A DNA stretch of 64,000 bases from Adiantum capillus-veneris (taxonomy: Eukaryota; Streptophyta; Polypodiopsida; Polypodiales; Pteridaceae): assembly GCA_014529385.2 (NCBI GenBank), contig CM043952.1, forward strand, positions 55,902,619 to 55,966,618, given 5' to 3'. The stretch's first letter is position 1, and each line of letters begins with the position of its first letter. The position numbers and the translations under genes are program-made. Positions 46,901 to 59,252 of the stretch are shown here, piece by piece. The notes beneath the pieces are model-generated. The model was not told where the DNA came from, ran no database searches, and was given only the letters and a program-made list of their open reading frames with translations.

Positions 46901-49900
46901 AAGTCACCGGTTCCTGTGCTACACTGTGATAGTCAGAGTGCTATTATGCTTGCAAGGAATCCTGTTTTTTATGCCAAGACAAAGCACATAGAGGTGAAGT
47001 ATCATTTTATCAGGAGTGTGCTTGATGACAAGAGCATTACACTTGTCAAGGTGCACACAGATGACAATCCTGCAGATCTTTTGACCAAGAGTCTTCCAGC
47101 AGAACGGTTTGCATATTGCCGACAGATGATGGGGGTTGGATGAGTAAGTGCATGATCAGCTAATGTATCATAGTTAGTTGATTCTTTGATCTCCCAAGGT
47201 ACATTGCCTTTAGGTGGGAGGTTGTTAGGGAATAAAGGCCTAAGTGCCTTGTACTTACTAACTTATAAGTTAAAAGACTTATAAGTGAGGGGGCCCAAGT
47301 GTGAATGGCCCCCTAGTCACTTACTCATATACTCAAAGGTAAAGCCCAAATAAAATATCGTGACTTTTCCCAAATTCCAACGAGCTCTCTCTCTCTCTCT
47401 CACGTTTTCTCTGCGTGTGCTCTTTCTGTGCCAATCCCCTCTTCTCCTTCACTCTCATTGCATAGGACAGCAAGTGGGCTCTCTCTCTTGCTCCCCCACA
47501 CCCTCTTCGTGTGGGCACCCAGGAGCAGCCTGCCCACCCTCTACTTGGCTTTAGGTTAGCGCCAACCCTCTGCCTTACTAGCGCCCTCCCCCTTCCTTCA
47601 AGATGACAGCCTTGTCCCTGATCTTTTCAGGCAGCCCTCTCCTTCTCTCACCTTGCAGCAACAGCTCCCAAACCTGCACCAGATTCATCCATACACTTCT
47701 ATGACGCAGTAGCAGAGTACCCTCTTCTCGAGCCGGCTCCTCAGGACCATTATCGACATTGGATGCAGACCCCATCGAGCAAGAGTATCGTGTGTATGTG
47801 ACACATCATCACGCCACACAATTCCAGTTACTTTCTCTGTTAATGAAGCACAAGATGTCAACGACTCTATTCCACCTGAGGACTCAATAGTAGTTGTCAA
47901 AGAGCAGATGATCGCACTTTCAACAAGCCTGGCATCAATCAATACTTGCATGGAGCAGTTGCAGACGCAAACCTCTTCACGAACTCACCATACTGCTTCT
48001 CAGACTCCTCATACGGCCTCTCTGCATTTAGGTATTTATTTTACTTATTTGTCAAATTTTTGGGTAGGACAATTGTCACAAAGTGATGACGTGGCATGAC
48101 CAACTGGAAGAGAAATGGCCGAATGGAGGAGAGAAAGTGAACGGGACTAACTTGAAGAACTTATGAAGCATTGGCCGTGGGGCTTGAAACCCTAAAAGAT
48201 AGAAGCTTGAATCTTGAAAGAGATTTTCGTAAAATGCGCTGACATGTTGAAGTGGCAGATTGTACGGACTGTTGACGTGGCAAGATTGTACGGATTTTTG
48301 GGTTTTACGCTGCTGTGCTGACGTGGTTGTATGGATTTTCGTATATTACGCTGGCAACTTCAAACATGCACTCAAACACGACTCACATGAAGAGCACACA
48401 TAAATCAGATTCATTTCGGGAATTCCCATGTCGAAGTACTTCTTTCATAAAGTCATCCAGCAGAATACCGTCAGCCCATCAGTATCCCTGAAATCCAAAG
48501 GAAAATCAGTGACTTTATTCCATCTGGGTAACCTGTGACAAAGGAGCGTAGTAACTCCCCTTTTGTCGAGTCTCGTCTGCACCAGATTCAACCCTGCTGA
48601 TCCACGGGATCTCTCGGAATAGTCGAAGCTAGACCGAAAACCTCAGGGTAAAGTTCCAATATTTAAGGAGTATCTGCTAAATCCTCCTCCTCCATCCATT
48701 TCGCATTCAATGCCCGATAGTTCTTGACTAAGAACTACCGTTCACTTTACCTTTCTCTTTCCTTTTGTCGAGTCTCGTCTGCACCAGATTCAACCCTGCT
48801 GATCCACGGGATCTCTCGGAATAGTCGAAGCTAGACCGAAAACCTCAGGGTAAAGTTCCAATATTTAAGGAGTATCTGCTAAATCCTCCTCCTCCATCCA
48901 TTTCGCATTCAATGCCCGATAGTTCTTGACTAAGAACTACCGTTCACTTTACCTTTCTCTTTCCTTTCTTGGTGAGCCCGTAATTGTTCAATAACGAGAA
49001 TCTCCTCGCAAAGTGAAGCTTCTGCTTTGCACAATTATCAACCTGTTGTTGACGTTGCATCTCCATCAATTGATACTCCGTAGGCCGAGGTGGCTCGTTC
49101 TCTTGATTTGCCGGTCGCTTCGAATTTTTCGTACTGCCTCCCGTTCCAGAAGTGTTAGGAGGGTTTGTTTGATTCTTGCGGGATTCGTCGTTTTGTCGCG
49201 GTAAGAGGATCGGATTTCTTGGTAGAAGAGAAATCGGTTGTACTCTGATACCACTGTCAGAGACTTGGGCACCCCAAGTCGGAAATTTGGCTTGACATAC
49301 GAGAGAGAATCACTTTAAAATACTTCACACTTAATTCATACTTCAATTGGGTCGACATGGCCCAGTGTAGTTTCGTAACCAGAGAGATTGGCCCCAAAAT
49401 CTGGCGCTCCTTTTGATATTTGTTTTTATATTAATGCTTGAGCAAAGTACAACTCCCAGGGGACCTCTACTCTCAGACTCTGCGCCCAGATGCCCTGAAG
49501 AGTGAGGCCCCTTGGGTCTATTTATTCTTACAAGGGATGCCCCAAAAGTAGAGTTCCAAAAGCAATAAACTCAAAAGCAAACTGTCCCAAAAGCATATGG
49601 TCCCAAAATCTGCCATAAAATGCAGTCAGCGCAAATTTTGGAATTCCGTACAGCAGCCACGTCAGCATGTTAGCGCATGATGCGAAAATCCGTACTGCTG
49701 CCATGTGGCACCTGTCAGTGTAATTCTCGGGTCCTGTCGTACAGCCTGTTGCCATGTCATCATTTTGTGACATTTTTCGCATTTACAACGAGTTAATGTT
49801 TCCGCAATGTCTGGAAAACTTGTAACAGATGGTGTGTGCGCTCTGCCTCACTCTTGGAGAAGACGATGATGTCGTCAAAGAAAGTGCCCACAAATGATCG

Positions 49901-52900
49901 GTACTCTCCGAAAATCCTATCCATCATGCAGTTGAATGTAGCCGTAGCATTCGTAAGGCCAAAAGGCATCAACAAATATTCATACAAACCCAAAAGTTGT
50001 CCTAAAAGCTGTCTTGTAGACGTCTCCAGGAGCAATTCGGATCTGATGATAACCACTCTTCGGATCAATTCAGCTAAAGCAAGCAGAACCGTGAAGTCTG
50101 TCGAGTTTATCATCGATCCTTGGATTGGGGAATCTGTTCTGATTCATTATTTCTTTATTTTGGGCTCGGCTAACTCGGTAAGGTGGCTGGTTTGGTAATG
50201 TTCTACCGGGAATGAAATCAATTGTATGATCTTTCGGACATGCAGGAGGTAACTCTCCTGGTAAGCCGTTAGGGAAACAATTAGCCTGAGATTGCAGAAA
50301 TTCTTGTCGTTCCTTGTCTAGGTCAGGCATATTTGACCTTTGATCATCATTCAGTTCTTTCAAGAAGATCGAATAAACAAAAAGACTGGATTCCATCAAG
50401 TGGGATGGACTCGCCTATCAATTTTACATTAAGTACAATCTCTTCGCCCTTCTCATTCTTCAAGATGGCCTTCCTTGCTCTATAATCGACTACGGCGCAG
50501 TTCTTGTGGGACCAAGGAATTCCTGAGAGGACGACACACCCTTCCTAAGGCATGATGTAAAAGTCCTTGTGCCCGAAATACCCCTGACAAAGCAAACGTA
50601 CTATGCCAATGACAGGTGTAATGGCAACATCCCGTCCAGGTGTCGCTAGAACAGCCTTTGCCCATGGCCCCATTTCCTTGGGCGTAATTCCAAATCGAGC
50701 CGCCAATTCGGTTGAAGTTGTCCTTGGCTACTCCATCAAAGAAGACAAGGGTTTCTTGGTCTCGCACTTTGCCCCATGCCCTGCAGAGTTCAATATTTTC
50801 GTTCACCTGATCAGGGTCGACGGTCCCCCACAAAATCTTGTCTCTTCCGCGCTCGGTGTTGCTAATTGGACTATTTTCTTATTTTTAATGATTTATCTCT
50901 TTTTTAGGATATTTTATTGTGTGCACTAAGAACTGTTAAAAGATTGTAGCTAAAGAACTGCCATCAAGAACGGACAACTCTGATGTGTCATTTGATGGGT
51001 GACGGTAAACATCGCGAAGGAGTTTCCGTAAGTTCGGTGGAAAGGGCCGGGTTACGAGTGCCCCTGATGCGTCACATGATGGGTGACGGGTGCATCAGTA
51101 AGGGGGCATCCCGTAGGCTAAGGAGGAAATCCGAACTGAGTAAGAAAATACGTGTAAGAACGCAAGCACAAGAATAAAGATGGGTTCAATGAAGCTTTTT
51201 ACGAAAAGCAGGAACAATCGCGGGAAGGCAGACGCTTTCCCGCGAGGAATCTATGTTTGCATTGCATTCGTGCATGTGGTTGCATCCAGGGACGCCTGGG
51301 AAGTGTTGTTAAATGCATTGGTTTTAACTTATAAGGTTTTATTGAGTTTTTGGGCAGGTTCAGACCAATTTTAAAATATGTCGGCCGCCCACTTAATAAG
51401 TGGGCAGCCACTTAGAAGATAAAGCAACAAAACCAGCCAGCGAATTCTCTCTCCCTATTTCGGGTAGAACAACGCGAAAAAAAAAAAAAAAAACAAAAAA
51501 AAAACGGCCGTGATCTCTACGCGAGCAGTTATTCGTGCCATGGCCAGGGAGCTATAAAAGCACCACATGCCCTCACTCACGGGAGGTACCAACATCAGCA
51601 AGAGAAGACTCTGCCGCAAGAGATCGCGAGACTACGAAGCACGGAAGTCGCTTTTCCCACGCAAGAGTGGCAGGTATCTATTGTGGATTCGCCATACGAA
51701 TTGTTGTCGCGTGTTTGTGTGGTTTGTTTTGCAGGAATCTCCCGTCTTACGGGAAGGCCCTTCACGGGAAGTACGGCTTCACGCCTAAGTCTCTTACGGG
51801 AAAGTACGGCTTCGTGGTCCCTTATGGGAAGGAACGGCCTTGTGCCCAAGCCCTTTACGGGAAAGCACGACCTTCGGGTCTAAGATTACAGAACGGAGGG
51901 GTTTCCTCGGGTTCTCGTGCTTGTATACGAATTCTCCCTGAATAAAAGAATACTCTTAACGGGGGGGGGGGGGGGACCAGCCCATCTTCTGGTCCCCAAT
52001 ACTGTGTCGATCTTCTCCCTTCTCTCACATTTGCAAAGTATCTTAATTTTCAGATTTTCAAGTGCTCGTGTACGCTCCCGTTTTGTGACAGTGGTATCAG
52101 AGCTCGGACTCCTCTCTTTCTCTGCAAAGAAGGACGATTTTGGGAAGAACGGGAAGAACCATGTCGAGCCAAGGGAGAAGCGTTGAAGAGGAGCTTCAAC
52201 AAGTACAAGCTCAGCTTGCGGAGTTGCAACAAATTTTACTGCTGCCAGACGTCCAAAAGCTTTTGGGCGGAATGAAGAAAACGAATGGAACTGATGCAGC
52301 CAAGCATCCAGACAACACTGTTGGCGTGAGACCACAGGAGGCAAGAGAAGAAGCACGTGCCGAGGTGCACAAAGGATCTTTGGATTGGAATGAACGGCCT
52401 ACTTCAAGGAAAGGCCAGGAAAAAGCGCTCTCTCTGCTAGACGAGAGCAAGGACATCTCTATCTCATCTCCATCTTACTCTCTTGATTATACTTCTACTT
52501 CTCGATCATCTCGTCAGAAGAAGGAAGCAGCTACTACCGCCACTACCATACATCAACCTAAAGATAAGCCTCGATTCAAGAAGCAAGGTCGCAAGTCTCA
52601 ACATCGCATGAGAGTCTTCAAATCAGGCGACAAGGACATCAAGTTCGAAACCTACAACGGACGGAGAGACATCTCCAAAGCACTGTCCTTCATCAGACAG
52701 TTTGAAGTCGCCTTTACCAATGGGCACTTCACAAAAAAATCCAAATTATGCCATGTGGGGATGCACCTCAAGGAAACGGCAAGTAATTGGTGGTTAGCCA
52801 AGATTCTGGAAGGTTCTCAGGCCAGAACTTGGGAGAGCTTTAAATCTGAATTTTATGAACAATTTCTTCCGCCTGACTTCGAGCAGGACATACGGAAGGA

Positions 52901-55900
52901 ATGGGACTGGCTTGCCCAAAAGGAACATGAAAGAGTAACGACTTATGTGGACAAGTATTGGTCGGTTCTTCTGAAGGTCACTCCCTTCATGAAGATTTCC
53001 GACGAGGAAAAGAAACGAAAGTTCGAAGCGGGTCTCCAACCACAGCTTTGAAAGAGTATGAAGGTGTATCCGCATGATACTCTTCAGAGGATGATGGAGT
53101 CAGCAATCATTGCTGAGGATTTGCACTCAACTGGGACGCCCAGAAAGATGGAGCATAGCACTTACCGTGCAAGACAAAGAGGGGTCTACGATGACCAAGG
53201 GGGCCAAGGAAGAAAACGCCTCCATCTAGAGACGATGATCATTCTAAGAAGCCAGAGGGCACTGGCAAGCGAACTAAGTACCTTTCTCCTACTCAACTTC
53301 AAACTTTCAGAGAGGAAGGAAGATGCTTCTACTGTGGCGAGAAAGGACATATGAAACCGGACTGCCCGCTAAAGCAGCAACGGCAAGAGCAAGCCTCTAC
53401 GAGGCAAGAGAAAGCAAGGAAGGAACCCGCACCACCAAGCTCGAACTCCATTCCAGATGTTCAAGGAAACACAGAAATGGAGAAAGGGAAGCGTCAACTT
53501 CTGAAGGGCTGGGGGTCTTTGAACAACCAACGAGTACTGATTCTTTATGATCCAGGATCCACGGATAACTTCATCTCCCTGGATACTGCGGAACGTTTGT
53601 GCCTCACACCGGCTCAGCTTGGCACACTGGTTACATCCGGATCGGCATTTGAGGGGTTGACAACCAATGCAACTCCCGTGCAAGGACAACTCAATCTTCG
53701 GATTGGCGAGTACAAGGACCGCGAATCATTTTTGATGGCACCCATCGAGGGATGTGATATCATCTTGGGTATGCCATGGCACTTTCACATGACACCTATT
53801 CCCGATTATGTGGAAAAGACCCTCGCTTTTGATCATGGGGGTAAGAAAATAAAGATTCAAGCTGATGTAGGAGATTGGCAGTTCCCAATTGTAAGCCATA
53901 TCTCCATTAAGAAAGAAATGAAGAAGTGTGTTTCTGCTTACTTGATTTTTGCAAAGGATAAAACTAGTAGGGACTCTCTCTCTAGTTTGGAAATTAAGTG
54001 TCTTCAATTTATTGAAAAGTACAAGGATTGTTTCACGGAAACACTTCCTGATGAACTCCCTCCGGTACGCCCGGAAGATCACCGCATAGATCTCATACCG
54101 GGTAGCTCGCCTCCCAATCAACCCCCTTATCGGGTGAGTCTTGCTCAGCAAGAGGAACTTTTGAAGCAAGTCAATGAGCTTCTAGAGAAAGGGTTAGTAC
54201 GACCAAGTGCTTCACCCTACTGCTCTCCAGTTCTACTGGTGCAGAAGAAAGATGGCACGTTTCGAATGTGCATAGACTATCGGTCTTTAAACAAGATCAC
54301 AATCAAGAATCGCTTTCCGATCCCTCAGATTGATGATATACTTGATAAGTTGCAGGGTGCAAGTGTCTTTAGTCGCATAGACTTAAAGAGTGGGTATCAC
54401 CATATACGGATCGCCCCTGAGGATGTCCACAAGACTGCTTTCCGCACAACCTTTGGACTATATGAATTTTTGGTAATGCCTTTCGGCTTGACAAATGCTC
54501 CTGCGACGTTCAATCGCATGATGGACCGCATTTTCAGCCCGTATCGAGCTTTTACGGGAGTATTCTTTGACGACATACTCATCTTCTCTAAGTCAGAAGA
54601 GGAACATCGGAAGCACTTGGACTTAGTGTTTCAAGAATTGCGAAAGCATGAGTTGCATGTGAATGCAAAGAAGAGCGAGTTCTTTCTCTCTGAGATACAC
54701 TACCTCGGCCATATAGTCTCTCACAATCAAGTGAGTATGGATCCTGCCAAGATCCGAGTGGTAGAAGATTGGCCTATTCCCACTACGGTAAATGATGTAC
54801 GTAGTTTCCTGGGATTATGTTCGTATTATCGAAGGTTTGTTCGAGGATTTTCTCATGTAGCAAGACCACTTTATGACTTGACAAAGAAGAAGATTCCTTT
54901 CAAATGGGGATCGAGACAACAAGGAGCTTTTGATCGGCTCAAGTACTTGCTAAGCCATGGACCTATTTTGATAGTACATGACTTAAGAAAACCATTTGAG
55001 GTTCACTGCGATGCTTCAGGCGATTGCATCGGAGCAGTGTTAAACCAAGAAGGCCATGCAGTGGCCTACGAAAGCAGACGGCTTAAGGATGCAGAGTTGC
55101 ATGCATCAATCTACGAAAAGGAAGTCACAGCTGTGATTCACGCCTTATCCAACTGGAAGCACTATCTTCTAGGAGCGGATTTTGTGATCAAGACTGATCA
55201 CCAGAGTTTGCGGTATTTTCTTACGCAAAGGAAACTATCCGAGAAGCAGATGAGATGGGCAAACTTTTTGTCTATGTTTCACTTCCAGATCCTTCACACG
55301 GCTGGGAGTAAGAATGTGGTCGCGGACGCATTGTCTAGGCGGCCAAGGGTGAACGCTATCACTTTGGTGTATCATCAAGAATTAGAAGCACTACCGGATT
55401 TGTATCCGAATGATCCAGACTTCTCCACCGTTTGGGGAAAGCTACATCGTGGAGAGAATGAGTTTCCCTATTCCATTCGGGACGGTTATCTCTACCACCA
55501 TCAAGCCATATGTGTGGCGGAACCATTAAGAAAGAAGATCATGGATGAAGCACACGCTTCGCCTTATGCGGGTCATCGGGGTATTCTCCCTACGACCTTA
55601 GCAATGGAAAGATATTTCTTTTGGCCTAGCCTTAAAACAGACATTGATAAGTATGTCAGGGAATGTTTGGTTTGCCAAAAAGTGAAGTATGATCGGCATA
55701 AGACGCCTGGGTTGCTACAACCTTTGCCTGTGCCTAATGAACCTTGGGAAAGTATTGCCATGGACTTCATCATGGACCTCCCTAGAACTCAGACTGGAAA
55801 TGACGCGATCTGGACCATTGTGGACAGGTTTAGCAAGCAAGCACACTTTATACCAGTCAAGAAAACGATAAAAGCAGATCATATGGCTAGGGTCTTTCTG

Positions 55901-58900
55901 GCACAGATCTTTAAGCATCATGGAATGCCTAAGTCTATTGTGAGTGATCGAGATCCTCGCATGACAGGAAATTTTTGGCGTGCCTTGATGGATAATCTTG
56001 GTACGAAGCTGAATTTTTCATCTGCCTACCATCCTCAAACGGACGGGCAAAGTGAGATAGCCAATTCCACAGTATTGGATATGTTAAAAGCTTATGTGTC
56101 AGACCGGCAATCTGACTGGGAGAAATATTTGCCTCTTGTCGAGTATGCGTATAACAATACCATACACTCATCGACAGGGAAAGCACCTTTTGAGATTCTA
56201 TATGGTAAGCCTTTGCTTCCACCCATCCTTTTAACTAAGGATAAGATCTTTGCAGCAGATGAATTTGTCCGGGACTTGGACAGCCTACGGGCAAGTTAGG
56301 AGAGCTATTCTACGCTCTCAGGAAAAGCATAAGAAAGCTGCAGACAAGCACAAAAGGAATCTAGACTTAACAGTCGGACAGTTAGTCTTACTCAAGTTTG
56401 AGAAGGCAAGACTTAAGAAACAAGCGTCTCATAAGGGGAAGGTGGTAAAACTTTCTACCCGTTATTATGGGCCGTTTAAGATCACTGAGCGAGTAAATGA
56501 TGTCACGTTCCGATTAGCGCTACCGCCTAATTGGAAGATCCATAATGCTTTCCATGTCAGTTTACTCCGGCCGTATGTGGGACCGCCTCCAAGCGAGCCT
56601 AGTGCTGAGGGACCTCCTGAGGTTGAGGAAACGGAAGAAATACTCCAACCGGAGCAGATAATAAGTCATCAGGAGCGGTCTCTCAAATCCGGAAAGATAA
56701 CACGGAAGTATTTGGTTAAGTTTAAGAACTATTCGAATCTAGATGCTCAGTGGATGACGCAGGAGGAATTAGCAGCTTATCCCGAGATACTGGAGGTATA
56801 TGTCCAAGCACTACAGTCGAGGTCAACTGTTTAGAAGCCAGAGGGATGTTGCTAATTGGACTATTTTCTTATTTTTAATGATTAATCTCTTTTTTAGGAT
56901 ATTTTATTGTGTGCACTAAGAACTGTCAAAATATTGTAGCTACAAGAACTGCCATCAAGAACGGACAACTCTGATGTGTCATTTGATGGGTGACGGTAAA
57001 CATCGCGAAGGAGTTTCCGTAAGTTCGGTGGAAAGGGCCGGGTTACGAGTGCCCCTGATGCGTCACATGATGGGTGACAGGTGCATCAGTAAGGGGGCAT
57101 CCCGTAGGCTAAGGAGGAAATCCGAACTGAGTAAGAAAATACGCGTAAGAACGCAAGCACAAGAATAAAGATGGGTTCAATGAAGCTTTTTACGAAAAAG
57201 CAGCAACAATCGCGGGAAGGTTGACGCTTTCCCGCGAGGAATCTATGTTTGCATTGCATTCGTGCATGTGGTTGCATCCAAGGACGCCTGGGAAGTGTTG
57301 TTAAATGCATTGGTTTTAACTTATAAGGTTTTATTGAGTTTTTGGGCAGGTTCAGACCAATTTTAAAATATGCCGGCCGCCCACTTAATAAGTGGGCAGC
57401 CACTTAGAAGATAAAGCAACAAAACCAGCCAACGAATTCTCTCTCCCTCTTTCGGGTAGAACAACGCGAAAAAAAAAAAAAAAAAAAAACGGCCTCGATC
57501 TCTACGCGAGCAGTTATTCGTGCCGTGGCCAGGGAGCTATAAAAGCACCACATGCCCTCACTCACGGGAGGTACCAACATCAGCAAGAGAAGACTTTGCT
57601 GCAAGAGATCGCGAGACTCGAAGCACGGAAGTCGCTTTTCCCGCGCAAGAGTGACAGGTATCTATTGTGGATTCGCCATACGAATTGTTGTCGAGTGTTT
57701 GTGTGGTTTGTTTTGCAGGAATCTCCCGTCTTACGGGAAGGCCCTTCACGGGAAGTACGACTTCACGCCTAAGTCCCTTATGGGAAAGTACGGCTTCGCG
57801 CGTAAGTCCCTTACGGGAAGGAACGGCCTTGTGCCCAAGGCCTTTACGGGAAAGCACGACCTTTGGGTCTAAGATTACAGAACAGAGGGGTTTCCTCGGG
57901 TTCTCGTGCTTGTATACGAATTCTCCCTGAATAAAAGAATACTCTTAACGGGGGGGGGACCAGCCCATCTTCTGGTCCCCAATACTGTGTCGATCTTCTC
58001 CCTTCTCTCACATTTGCAAAGTATTTTAATTTTCAGATTTTCAAGTGCTCGTGTACGCTCCCGTTTTGTGACACTTGGCTGCTGCTCTGCATCTCTCTGG
58101 CTTATCTTCTGGTGCTCCTCTGGCTCATCTTCTTTTCAAGAGTTATGTCCAGCTCTTTCTGCGAGTACAGGTTCCGCTTTTCTGCACTCGTCTATCCTTT
58201 TAGATTTCCTCCTGACCTAAGAGGAGAATCAATGGCTTCATGCCATCTTGAGTAAATCTCATCAATCGGGTAATTGTTCAGGTGTTTCGCAAATCTCGGG
58301 TTTCTGGAGTACTTGATCAATCTTTTCACACACGTGTCAACCTGCAGTTGATGTTTGTACTCTGCTCTGGCAAGCTTCTTTGCCGAAAATTTGTCCCAAA
58401 TCTTCATTCTTTTCTTCAGTTCCCGCACCGGATTTTAACTTTTCTTTCCCCCCACCCCAAGAGGTGTTATCTTTGTCAAACTTATGCCCTGTAAGACAGA
58501 GCGATGAAGACGGGAGCGCACCGGATGTGTGATGAAGTAATCTTTCAAAAAAACTGCGTGTGCTACGAAAAGGATCGGATCCTCCGTAGAAGAAGAATCT
58601 TTCTAAGCTCTGATACCATTGTAACAAGCTTGGACACTCTAAGCGAGAAATCAACAATACACGAACATAAACTTCAAAATTACTGAACTTTGTGAGAGAG
58701 AGAGAGAGTCGACACGGCCGGGCGTGGTTCTATGCCCAGAGCTATTGGCCCCAAAGTCTGGCGCCTCTTTTGGTATTTCTTTATCATTAATCAATTGCAA
58801 AGTACAACTTCCGAGGGACCTTTGCTCTCAGACTCTGCGTCCAGATGCTTTGTAGAGTGAGTCCCCAAGGGCTCTTATAAACAGTACAAGGGATGCGCAA

Positions 58901-59213
58901 AGCAGAGCCCCAAAAGCAATCACATGAAAAGCTTCAAGTCCCAAAAGCATTTGGTCCAAGAGCTAGCTCCCCAAAAGCTTCCAGCGCAAATCGCGGATTT
59001 CCGTACAGCGTGCCATGTCAACAGCTCCATGCGATTTTGTTCTTCTCTCTTTTTCTTTTATCTATGTGTCCCTTGGGCCCCATCAAATGGGACCCCATAA
59101 GTTGGGAACAACTTATAAAATAGTAATTTTATCCATCTGGACATGCCACGTCATCATTTTGTGACAGGTGCCAGTCTTTGGGGCCAATGCTTTTGGGCGC
59201 GGAATTCCGTCGT

Positions 59214-59252
<39 letters not shown>

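Larger units (their letters stand above)
42234..47500 (+). mobile_element. Complete copia element, family B (5,267 bp)
   Basis: LTRs at 42234-42509 and 47223-47500, primer site, a single long gag-pol frame and a polypurine tract are all present. CCCTC at 42229-42233 and 47501-47505 is a perfect target duplication. The LTRs differ by about three substitutions and one 2-bp microsatellite difference, so the insertion is young. This is the best candidate in the window for a still mobile element. Confidence 0.96.
50857..58073 (+). mobile_element. Nearly complete chromovirus (Ty3/gypsy), 7,217 bp
   Basis: LTRs at 50857-52090 and 56847-58073 are highly similar. CTCGG (50852-50856) and CTTGG (58074-58078) fit a 5-bp target duplication with one C/T change. 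Met-tRNA primer site at 52092-52103. Gag, protease, reverse transcriptase, RNase H, integrase and chromodomain are all present in the gypsy order, but three lesions break the frame. It has inserted into the older - strand gypsy whose pieces flank it. Confidence 0.94.
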
